64,000 nucleotides of DNA from Microbulbifer pacificus (lineage in GTDB: Bacteria; Pseudomonadota; Gammaproteobacteria; Pseudomonadales; Cellvibrionaceae): the NCBI RefSeq assembly GCF_033723955.1, contig NZ_CP137555.1, forward strand, positions 186,001 to 250,000, read 5' to 3'. Position 1 is the first letter of the stretch. Each line of letters begins with the position of its first letter. Made by a program: the position numbers and the translations under genes. This document shows, in pieces, positions 18,494 through 26,311 of this stretch. The notes under the pieces were generated by a model. That model was not told where the DNA came from. It worked only from the letters and a program-made list of their open reading frames with translations, and did no database searches.

Positions 18494-21400
18494 ATGAAGA
18501 GAATGCTGATCAACGCAACCCAGCCGGAAGAGCTGCGCGTTGCTCTGGTCGACGGCCAGTGGCTGTACGACCTGGATATCGAAAACCGCACCCGCGAACA
18601 GAAAAAAGCCAATATCTACAAGGGTAAAATTACCCGCGTTGAGCCCTCCCTCGAAGCCGCCTTCGTCGACTACGGTGCCGAGCGCCACGGCTTCCTGCCG
18701 CTGAAAGAAATCTCCCGCGAATACTTCAACAAACAGCCCAAAGAAATCGAGGGCCGCATCAAGATCAAGGATGTGGTCAAAGAGGGCATGGAAGTTATTG
18801 TCCAGGTGGACAAGGAAGAGCGCGGTAACAAGGGCGCAGCCCTGACCACTTTCATCAGTCTCGCCGGTCGCTATCTGGTGCTGATGCCCAACAACCCGCG
18901 TGCCGGCGGCATCTCCCGCCGTATCGAAGGCGAAGAGCGCAGCGACCTGCGCGACGCGCTCTCCGATGTTGAAGTGCCCTCCGGTATGGGCATTATCGTG
19001 CGCACCGCCGGCGTTGGCCGCAGCGGCGAGGAACTGCAGTGGGACCTCAACTACCTGCTGCAGCTGTGGACCGCGATCAAGAAAGAAGCCGACGACTCCA
19101 AGGCGCCCCACTTCCTGTTCCAGGAAAGCAACGTCATCATCCGCGCCATCCGTGATTACATGCGTGACGATATCGGCGAAGTTATCGTCGACGAAGAAGG
19201 TGCCTACCAGCTGGCTGCAGAGTTCGCCCGTCAGGTGATGCCGAACTACGCCAACAAGGTGAAGTACTACGAAGACAATATCCCGCTGTTCAATCGCTAC
19301 CAGATTGAAAGCCAGATCGAGACTGCGTTTGAGCGCGAAGTGAAACTGCCTTCCGGCGGCTCTATCGTTATCGACGTCACCGAAGCCCTGGTCTCTATCG
19401 ACATCAACTCCTCCCGCGCTACCAAAGGTGGCGACATCGAGGAAACCGCGCGCACCATCAACCTGGAAGCCGCGGACGAGATCGCCCGCCAGCTGCGTCT
19501 GCGCGACATGGGTGGTTTGGTGGTCATCGACTTCATCGACATGCAGAACAAGTCGAACCAGCGCGAAGTTGAAAAGCGTATGGAAAAGGCCCTGGGCATG
19601 GACCGCGCCCGGGTACAGGTAGGCCGCATCTCCCGTTTCGGCCTGCTGGAAATGTCCCGCCAGCGCCTGCGTCCGTCCCTGGGTGAAACCACCTTCCGCG
19701 TCTGCCCCCGCTGTAGCGGCCAGGGCACTATTCGCGGCACCAAGTCCCTCGCCCTCTCCATCCTGCGACTGGTGGAAGAGGAAGCCAAGAAAGAGCGCAG
19801 CGCAGAGATTCGCGCGATCACCCCGGTGAACGTGGCGACCTACCTGCTCAACGAGAAGCGCAAGACCATTTCCAATATCGAAGCGCGCAACCGCACCCGC
19901 GTAGTGGTGGTGCCTAACGCCGATCTGGAAACCCCGCACTTCGAAGTGCTGCGCCTGCGTGATGACGACTCCGCTACCGTCGAGACCTCCTACAAGATCT
20001 CCGGCACCATTGAGGAAACCGTCAACAAGAACCGGGAAGAAGAGCCGCTGCGCGCACCGACTGCGGCTCAGCCCGCGGTACAGCAGATCGCGCACACCGC
20101 CCCGGCACCGACCCCGGTGGCCAAACCAAAGCCGAAAAACGAAGCTGTTTCGAAGCCCGGACTGTTCAGCCGCCTGATCGGCGCCATCGCCGCCCTGTTC
20201 ACTGGCGGCGAAGAGGAGAAATCCGAAGGCAAGCACAAGAAAACCAAAGGTCGTGGCAAAGACTACCAGCAGCAGCGCAACCGCAATAACCAGCGTGGCG
20301 GTCGTGGACGTGGTCGTGGCAATCGCGGCGGCCGCCGCGACGAGCAGGCCGGTGATGAGCGTGAAGAACGCAAGGCCGACAGCCGCTCTCGCCGCGGTGA
20401 GCGAAGCCGCGACGACAGAAGCCGTGACGAAAACGCTCCCGCCGAGCGCCGTCAGGAGAGCGCGGAAACTGCGCGCGACAGCAGCCAGGAAGGCCGCGAA
20501 GGTCAGCGCGACGGTCAGCGTCGCAACCGCAGACGCCGCGGCGGTGAACGTGGCGATCGCCGCGAGCAACAGCCCACTGCAGTGGAAGTCGAAAGCACTA
20601 ACCTCGATAGCGAAGCACAGGCCGTTGAGTCCGATGACGACCAGCAGCGCCCCGCGCGCCGCCCGAGCAATGTGCGCGGACGCCCGCAGCCCCGCCGTCG
20701 CGGCCGCCGCGGTGAAACTGGTGACGCCAGCGACACTGCGGATAGCGAACAGCAAGAGCTGAACCGTGAAGTTAATGAAGCCATTGACTCCGCGGAACGC
20801 GAAACTGCCGCCAAGCCGGTACGCGCGGAACAGCCTGCGGCCGACCGCCCTGCAGCGGACAAAGAACCACAGCGCAAACGCGACCCGTGGGCTGATAGCA
20901 AACCGCAGGTAGCCGCACCGGCTGCAGCGGAAGTGCCTGCAGCAAAAACCTCTGAAGAGAAATCCGAAGAGAAGCCCGCGGTGAAACCGGTCGAGCGCCC
21001 TGCAAAAGTCGAAGCTGCGGCCCCCGCTGCAGAGACCCCTGAAGTTACTGCAGCGCAAGAGCCTGTCGCCGCTGAAGAAGCCACTCCGAAAGCGATTGCG
21101 CCGGAAGCTGCACCTGTAGCTGATACCTCTTCCGAGGTTGAACAGCCAGCAGTAACCGCGGGCATCGAAGCTGCTGAAGAAGTGGTCAAGACTGAGGGCG
21201 TGGTTGCTAGCGAGGAAGTGTTTGAAGAAGTGGCCGAGAAAGCTGCTGCAGAGACCACTGCCGAAGTCGCGCAGGTTGAAATCAAGACCGAAGCTGCTGA
21301 AGAAGTTAAAGCAGAAGCGGTTGCAGAACAGCCCAAAGCCGTGGAAACCGCCAGTGCACCGGCTGCGGTCGAACGCCAGCCTGGCCGCGCTGGCAACGAC

Positions 21401-21601
21401 CCGCGCATCAACCCCAAACCGCTGGTTGATTTCACCGTGGTTACCGCGCGTCCGGAAATTGGCGAACTGCGCCCGCTGGACACCGCCCAGCCGGCAAACA
21501 TCGCCCACAACCCGCGCCCACTGCAGCGCCCCGCCAATGACCCTCGTGTCAAACGCGATGCGGCAGAGGAAACTGGTTCCGACTCTGCGGAAGCCGGCTG
21601 A
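18494..21601 (+). CDS. rne: Ribonuclease E
   Basis: Main endoribonuclease for mRNA decay and rRNA/tRNA processing, and the degradosome scaffold. The catalytic half has the S1 domain, the catalytic aspartates D303 (VSIDINSS) and D346 (VIDFIDM), and the zinc link at C404/C407 (CPRCSGQG), numbered exactly as in E. coli. Residues about 551-572 ([16 protein letters not shown]) form an amphipathic helix that fits the membrane-targeting segment. Arg-rich RNA-binding stretches follow, then a long Ala/Glu/Pro-rich disordered tail. It has 1035 residues from ATG 18494. Confidence 0.97.
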   Translation: MKRMLINATQPEELRVALVDGQWLYDLDIENRTREQKKANIYKGKITRVEPSLEAAFVDYGAERHGFLPLKEISREYFNKQPKEIEGRIKIKDVVKEGMEVIVQVDKEERGNKGAALTTFISLAGRYLVLMPNNPRAGGISRRIEGEERSDLRDALSDVEVPSGMGIIVRTAGVGRSGEELQWDLNYLLQLWTAIKKEADDSKAPHFLFQESNVIIRAIRDYMRDDIGEVIVDEEGAYQLAAEFARQVMPNYANKVKYYEDNIPLFNRYQIESQIETAFEREVKLPSGGSIVIDVTEALVSIDINSSRATKGGDIEETARTINLEAADEIARQLRLRDMGGLVVIDFIDMQNKSNQREVEKRMEKALGMDRARVQVGRISRFGLLEMSRQRLRPSLGETTFRVCPRCSGQGTIRGTKSLALSILRLVEEEAKKERSAEIRAITPVNVATYLLNEKRKTISNIEARNRTRVVVVPNADLETPHFEVLRLRDDDSATVETSYKISGTIEETVNKNREEEPLRAPTAAQPAVQQIAHTAPAPTPVAKPKPKNEAVSKPGLFSRLIGAIAALFTGGEEEKSEGKHKKTKGRGKDYQQQRNRNNQRGGRGRGRGNRGGRRDEQAGDEREERKADSRSRRGERSRDDRSRDENAPAERRQESAETARDSSQEGREGQRDGQRRNRRRRGGERGDRREQQPTAVEVESTNLDSEAQAVESDDDQQRPARRPSNVRGRPQPRRRGRRGETGDASDTADSEQQELNREVNEAIDSAERETAAKPVRAEQPAADRPAADKEPQRKRDPWADSKPQVAAPAAAEVPAAKTSEEKSEEKPAVKPVERPAKVEAAAPAAETPEVTAAQEPVAAEEATPKAIAPEAAPVADTSSEVEQPAVTAGIEAAEEVVKTEGVVASEEVFEEVAEKAAAETTAEVAQVEIKTEAAEEVKAEAVAEQPKAVETASAPAAVERQPGRAGNDPRINPKPLVDFTVVTARPEIGELRPLDTAQPANIAHNPRPLQRPANDPRVKRDAAEETGSDSAEAG

Positions 21602-21623
21602 AGGGTATAACGGGAAATCCGGT

Positions 21624-21653
21624 GGGTTAGCTGATTAAAAATGCAGCTAACCC
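21624..21653 (+). terminator. Hairpin after rne
   Basis: A perfect 10 bp stem GGGTTAGCTG/CAGCTAACCC with a 10-base AT-rich loop lies 22 bp after the rne stop. No U-tract follows directly, so it may act as a 3' stabilising structure or a weak terminator. Confidence 0.55.
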
Positions 21654-21685
21654 ATTGAACTTCCTAAAAAAAATTGTCCGCGTAC

Positions 21686-21713
21686 TTGTACCGCAATAAC
21701 AGCTCGGTATAAT
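21686..21713 (+). promoter_or_regulatory. Promoter of the tRNA-Ser gene
   Basis: -35 TTGTAC (21686-21691), a 16 bp spacer, and consensus -10 TATAAT (21708-21713). The following GCGCC resembles the discriminators of stringently controlled stable-RNA promoters. The start is expected a few bases before the mature tRNA. Confidence 0.8.
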
Positions 21714-21726
21714 GCGCCAACAGTTT

Positions 21727-21814
21727 GGAGGGGTGGCTGAGTGGCCTAAAGCACCGGTCTTGAAAACCGGCGAGTGTAACAGCTCCGTGGGTTCAAATCC
21801 CACCCCCTCCGCCA
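21727..21814 (+). tRNA. tRNA-Ser(UGA)
   Basis: An 88-base tRNA with a long variable arm typical of serine. The acceptor stem GGAGGGG pairs with CCCCTCC, with discriminator G and an encoded CCA end. The anticodon stem is CCGGT/ACCGG (21754-21758, 21766-21770) around a loop holding TGA at 21761-21763. The T-arm contains GTTCAAATC. Confidence 0.97.
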
Positions 21815-21821
21815 TATTGAA

Positions 21822-21850
21822 AAGCCCGGCAATCGCCGGGCTTTTTTTTT
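21822..21850 (+). terminator. Rho-independent terminator of tRNA-Ser
   Basis: The stem GCCCGGC/GCCGGGC (21824-21830 with 21835-21841, loop AATC) is followed by nine Ts. A textbook terminator 7 bases after the tRNA CCA. Confidence 0.92.
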
Positions 21851-22044
21851 GCGCTCATTTCACCGCCGCACCCAATTTCAAAATCTCTGCACACTTATAG
21901 CGATTTGAAATATTTTCCTGTCATTCCAACACCACAGCCCCCTTTTCCCCAGCCTCTTGCCTACCTGACGCCTGCCGATTGGCTAGTCTAAAGTGAGGCG
22001 CCAAAACTCTTTGGCACGCTCAGACAATTGTGGATAGGAACCGC

Positions 22045-22749
22045 GTGAAATTTTCCCCTATCTGGCTGCTCCTTATCAGTGTCACGACGGTCGCTGTGGT
22101 GCTGGCAATCCTGCATTACTTTGATCTGGATGACCGCCTGATCGAGCTGATGCAGTGGATGGATTCCCTCGGCTGGCAGGCGAGTATCTGGTTCATACTG
22201 GTCATCGCCATCGCCATCATATTCCTGTTCCCGGGGGTAATTTTCACCATGGGCGCGGGTTTCGTGTTTGGCGTGATCAAGGGGACTATTTACGTGGTAC
22301 TCGGAACAACGCTAGGCGCGGCGATTGCGTTCCTGATCGCCCGCTACCTGTTCGGAAAACGCACTTCAGCCTGGGTGATGTCGAAAATCAAACCGGACAA
22401 CCTCGGTGAGATCGTGCGTGATGAAGGCTGGCGCATGATCATGCTCACACGCATGGTGCCGCTTTTTCCGTTCAAGCTGACGAACTATTTCTTCGGACTG
22501 ACACCGTTGAAATTCCGCGACTTCGTCATCGGTACCTTTATCGGCGTGATACCCATCACCGTAAACAATGTATATGTGGGTTCCATCGCCGCAGATCTCG
22601 CGAGCATAGGCAGCGAGCGCGCAGAGCGTACACCGATGGAGTGGACCCTGTACGGACTCGGCTTTGTATTCGCGGTTATCGCAATCGTCGGTCTTACCCG
22701 CATGGCGCGCCGTGCCCTTAAGAAAAAAATTGACCAAGGAGAGCTCTGA
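22045..22749 (+). CDS. VTT (DedA/TVP38-type) membrane protein
   Basis: Polytopic inner-membrane protein of about 234 residues. It has an N-terminal helix, then the SNARE-associated/VTT domain with LFPGVIFTMGAGFVFG, a GTTLGAAIAFLIARYLFG stretch and the family arginine region RMIMLTRMVPLFPFKLTNYFFG. A further helix and a KKK tail end it. DedA-superfamily members move lipid headgroups or carriers such as undecaprenyl phosphate across membranes. GTG 22045 is chosen because AGGA lies 5 bases upstream; GTG 22030 is the alternative. First gene of a four-gene unit; its stop overlaps the next ATG by one base. Confidence 0.85.
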   Translation: MKFSPIWLLLISVTTVAVVLAILHYFDLDDRLIELMQWMDSLGWQASIWFILVIAIAIIFLFPGVIFTMGAGFVFGVIKGTIYVVLGTTLGAAIAFLIARYLFGKRTSAWVMSKIKPDNLGEIVRDEGWRMIMLTRMVPLFPFKLTNYFFGLTPLKFRDFVIGTFIGVIPITVNNVYVGSIAADLASIGSERAERTPMEWTLYGLGFVFAVIAIVGLTRMARRALKKKIDQGEL

Positions 22750-24992
22750 TGCCCTGGATGAAATGGCTTCCCTGGCGGTTCTTCGTACGCAAGTTCGCCA
22801 CTGCCCACGGTTTTCTCGACCCCCTCGCGGTAATGGCCCGGCTGCAACGCTTTGCCGAGCCCTCTGAAGTCAGCGAGCCCATCGAACTGCTGCGTGCCGG
22901 GGTGATATTCCACGCGCGCGCGCTGATGAACAGTAAAGTGATCCAGCACAACCTCGACTGGGTGTGGCCCTACTGGATCGAGCGGCAGTTCGACCCGGCG
23001 GATGTGTCGTTCATTCCCCGCGCCTTTTCCATTACCCACTGCAATCTGAGCCACCGCAACTGGACCGCGGTGGGTGTTCCGGGCAGCGAAGAGATGCCCA
23101 TCGTCGATCCCCGGGGGCTGCTCACGCCCCACTACGACGGTTGGTCCATCGACAGCTGGATCATCGGCGATAACGGCGACGACCTGTTTCCTTCCCAGCA
23201 CAAGCAGGTTACCCAGGAACTGGACCTGACAGGCGGCGTGGCGGTGGTGACCGAAGCGCAATCGGACGATGCCACGCTCACCAGCCGCGTGTGGGCCGAA
23301 CTAGATGAGAGCAACAACAATTGCCTGCTGCGATTGCAGGCGCAGCACAACACCGGCGGCTGGCTGGTAGTGGCACTCAGGCCCTGCAATCCGGAAGGCG
23401 TTGCTTTTATTAACAAGGTCACACTCGCCAACGATCGTCACCACTGGCTGATAGATGGCAAGGACCGAATCTATTTCGACCGCCCGGTGGAGCGCCACCA
23501 CGCATCCGACTACCGCAAGGGCGACATCGCCCTCTACCTGCGCGGCGAGGGCAACGAAAATCACGCGGAATGTGACGTGGGCATGGCCACCGCCGCCGCA
23601 CTGTTCCGGCTGGAACCGGGTATACCTGTCGATACCCAGGTAAAAATCCCCCAGCACTGCAAACTCACCGCAAAAAATGCACCCGCGGGCTGGGCGCAAA
23701 ACCTTGAAGAGCACTGCGCCATGTCGGTTCCGGACCCGCAGATGCAGTTTCTGTATGACGCCGCGGTGCGCACCCTGATCCTCCACTCCCCCTACGACGT
23801 CTATCCGGGCCCCTATACCTACAAGCGTTTCTGGTTCCGTGATGCGGCGTTCATGATCCAGTCGCTACTGCACGCGGGACTTCTGGATCGGGCCGAACGC
23901 GCACTGGAGCGCTTCCCCTCTCGGCAGAAGCGCGATGGCTACTTCCACTCCCAGGACGGCGAGTGGGATTCCAACGGCGAAGCGCTGTGGATCATTGACC
24001 AGTACTGCCGCATCACCAACAGCAAACTGAAGCCGGAGTGGACGGATCCGGTACTGCGCGGCGCCCAGTGGATTCACAACAAGCGTATGGAGAAAGACGG
24101 GAGTCTCACCGGTGGCCTGTTGCCCGCGGGCTTCAGCGCCGAGCACCTGGGCCCCAACGACTGTTATTTCTGGGACGATTTCTGGGGTATCGGTGGACAG
24201 CTTTCGGCAGTGGCCATCTGTCAGCGCGAAGGGCACGTTGTGGATGCAGACAGATTCCAGCATCACGCGGACGATTTTATGCTCACGGTGGATGACGCGC
24301 TGCAGAAATGTGCCGAGCGCCTGAAGCGGCCGGCGATGCCCGCCTCCCCGAAGCGGCGGCTCGACGCCGGTGCCATCGGCTCCATTGCCGCAGGCTATCC
24401 GCTCAAGCTTTATCCGGAAAACGACCCGCGCCTGCTGGATCTCGCCGAGTTCCTGCAGGAAAAATGTTTTGTATCCGGCGGCTTCTTCCAGGACATGATC
24501 CACTCCGGTATCAATGCCTATCTCACCATTCATGTGGCACAGGTGCTGCTGCGCGCCGGCGATCCGCGTTGTATCGAACTGATGCGCAATGTCGCCAACC
24601 TCGCCTCGCCCACCGGGCAGTGGCCGGAAGCCATTCACCCGCATTCCTTCGGCGGCTGTATGGGCGACGGCCAACACGCCTGGGCCGCCGCCGAGTGGGT
24701 TACCATGCAGCGTAACTGTTTTGTGCGCGAGGAAGGCGACAGCCTGATACTCGCCTCCGGGTTGCCACCGGAGTGGCTTGGCGATCAGAATGCCGAGAGG
24801 CCAATTCGTTTCGGACCGGCGCCCACCCATTTCGGGACTGTCTGGCTGGAGATCATCCCGGGAGACAGGCCGAAAATTTCCTGGCGAGGAAAATGGCACG
24901 ACAAGTCGCCGCGCATTGAAGTGCGCGCATTTGGTTATCAGTGGGAAGTTGCCGAATCGCGTGTGAAAACGATGGAGCTGCAGCCCAATTGA
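22749..24992 (+). CDS. Six-hairpin glycosidase-like protein, GH family not assigned
   Basis: Large cytoplasmic-looking protein of 747 residues with no signal peptide. The C-terminal half (from about residue 330) reads like an (alpha/alpha)6 barrel. It has YPGPYTYKRFWFRDAAFMIQSLLHAG, then WDSNGEALWIIDQYCRIT, a DCYFWDDFWGIGG segment, and a late SPTGQWPEAIHPHSFGG. These resemble the acid/base regions of glucoamylase/amylo-1,6-glucosidase-like enzymes. The N-terminal half is a beta-rich region of unknown role. AAGGAG precedes the ATG. The four-base overlap with the following glycosyltransferase suggests action on the same glycan. Substrate unknown. Confidence 0.7.
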   Translation: MPWMKWLPWRFFVRKFATAHGFLDPLAVMARLQRFAEPSEVSEPIELLRAGVIFHARALMNSKVIQHNLDWVWPYWIERQFDPADVSFIPRAFSITHCNLSHRNWTAVGVPGSEEMPIVDPRGLLTPHYDGWSIDSWIIGDNGDDLFPSQHKQVTQELDLTGGVAVVTEAQSDDATLTSRVWAELDESNNNCLLRLQAQHNTGGWLVVALRPCNPEGVAFINKVTLANDRHHWLIDGKDRIYFDRPVERHHASDYRKGDIALYLRGEGNENHAECDVGMATAAALFRLEPGIPVDTQVKIPQHCKLTAKNAPAGWAQNLEEHCAMSVPDPQMQFLYDAAVRTLILHSPYDVYPGPYTYKRFWFRDAAFMIQSLLHAGLLDRAERALERFPSRQKRDGYFHSQDGEWDSNGEALWIIDQYCRITNSKLKPEWTDPVLRGAQWIHNKRMEKDGSLTGGLLPAGFSAEHLGPNDCYFWDDFWGIGGQLSAVAICQREGHVVDADRFQHHADDFMLTVDDALQKCAERLKRPAMPASPKRRLDAGAIGSIAAGYPLKLYPENDPRLLDLAEFLQEKCFVSGGFFQDMIHSGINAYLTIHVAQVLLRAGDPRCIELMRNVANLASPTGQWPEAIHPHSFGGCMGDGQHAWAAAEWVTMQRNCFVREEGDSLILASGLPPEWLGDQNAERPIRFGPAPTHFGTVWLEIIPGDRPKISWRGKWHDKSPRIEVRAFGYQWEVAESRVKTMELQPN

Positions 24993-26269
24993 ACATCGTC
25001 ATGCTCACCAATACCTACCTGCCCCATGTTGGCGGTGTGGCGCGTTCGGTCGATGCGTTCTGCCGGGAGTATCGCAAACTCGGCCATAAGGTTCTGGTGG
25101 TGGCGCCGGAGTTTGCGGAAAAAATAGACCATGAACTCGATGTGGTGCGTATCCCCGCCATCCAGAATTTCAATGGCAGTGATTTTTCCGTCGCCCTGCC
25201 CCTTTCCGGCGAGCTGACGGAAAGGCTCGATTTTTTCGAGCCGGACCTGGTGCACTCCCATCACCCGTTTCTGCTTGGCATGACGGCGCTGCGCATCGCG
25301 CGCAGTCGCGAGCTGCCACTGATTTTTACCCACCACACCCTCTACGAGCGCTACACCCACTATGTGCCCGCAGACTCGGAAACCCTGAAGCGCTTCGTGA
25401 TCGAACTCGCGACCCGCTACGGTAATCTTGCGAGTATGGTGTTTGCCCCCAGCGCGAGTGTCGCAGATCTGTTGCGCGAACGCGGGGTAAAGAAGCCTGT
25501 CGTTGTGGTTCCCACCGGCGTACAGTTGGAAAACTACTGCAACGGTGATGGTGCCGCGGCACGCCGCCAGTACGGCATTCCGGAATCCGCGTTTGTGGTC
25601 GGCCATCTGGGGCGCCTGGCGGAAGAGAAGAATCTGGAATTTTTGTCCGAGGCGGTGCTTGAGTTGATGCTCCGCAATGAAGACATCCACTTCCTGGTGG
25701 TGGGCTCCGGCCCCTTGCAGCAGCGGATTCAAAATCTGTTCGATGCACAAAATCTGTCGGCGCGACTGCACCTTACCGGAACATTGCAGGGCGAGGCACA
25801 GCGCGATGCGTACAGCGCGATGAATATATTTGGGTTTTCCTCCACCAGTGAAACCCAGGGCATGGTGCTCACTGAAGCCATGGCCGCGGGCGTGCCGGTG
25901 GTGGCACTGGATGCCTGCGGATGCAGGGAAGTTGTGGATGATCACATTAACGGCCGGCTGGTGCTCAAGCACTGCTCGAGGGAATTCATCGCCGCACTGC
26001 AATGGGTACACGATCTCGACCCAGAGGAATACCAGCGCCTGCACCGCGCCGCGCTGCTAACCGCAGAGCGTTTCTCCATGGAAAACTGTGCGGCAACCGC
26101 ACTGCACCACTATCAGTCGCTGGTACACCAGCACTGGCCGCTGGACGATTCCCTCTACGCGCAGTGGATGCGCCTACGCAATACCATTGGCGCCCAGTGG
26201 GAGATTCTCGAAGGAGTTACCAGCGCCGCCACCGCGGCACTGGACCCGGATCACGCGCTGAAAAAGTAA
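24989..26269 (+). CDS. GT4-type glycosyltransferase
   Basis: GT-B fold retaining glycosyltransferase of about 426 residues. The N-terminus (NIVMLTNTYLPHVGGVARSV) is the donor-independent loop typical of GT4 enzymes acting on lipid acceptors such as diacylglycerol or phosphatidylinositol. HSHHPFLLG and FTHHTLYERYTHY follow. The C-terminal half has GHLGRLAEEKN, GSGPLQQRIQ and the E-x7-E motif SETQGMVLTEAMAAGVPVVA. The best start is TTG 24989, inside the previous stop, because homologous N-termini begin exactly there. GGAG lies about 11 bases upstream, and ATG 25001 is the alternative. Confidence 0.88.
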   Translation: MNIVMLTNTYLPHVGGVARSVDAFCREYRKLGHKVLVVAPEFAEKIDHELDVVRIPAIQNFNGSDFSVALPLSGELTERLDFFEPDLVHSHHPFLLGMTALRIARSRELPLIFTHHTLYERYTHYVPADSETLKRFVIELATRYGNLASMVFAPSASVADLLRERGVKKPVVVVPTGVQLENYCNGDGAAARRQYGIPESAFVVGHLGRLAEEKNLEFLSEAVLELMLRNEDIHFLVVGSGPLQQRIQNLFDAQNLSARLHLTGTLQGEAQRDAYSAMNIFGFSSTSETQGMVLTEAMAAGVPVVALDACGCREVVDDHINGRLVLKHCSREFIAALQWVHDLDPEEYQRLHRAALLTAERFSMENCAATALHHYQSLVHQHWPLDDSLYAQWMRLRNTIGAQWEILEGVTSAATAALDPDHALKK

Positions 26270-26311
26270 CGGATAAACAACGCCGGTAGGCGGAGACATA
26301 CACACAGCCCC

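Noticed and set aside
18449..21508. A 1019-codon open frame antisense to rne
   Set aside because: It spans almost the whole rne gene in the opposite direction. The composition (long Ala, Gly, Phe runs, no domain pattern, no ribosome site) is what codon bias of a GC-rich Glu/Arg/Ala-rich gene produces on the other strand. The sense frame matches RNase E residue by residue at catalytic sites.
21830..22044. Possible integration site or remnant next to tRNA-Ser
   Set aside because: tRNA-Ser genes are common island targets, but no integrase and no repeat of the tRNA 3' end are seen. The following operon is GC-rich like the backbone.
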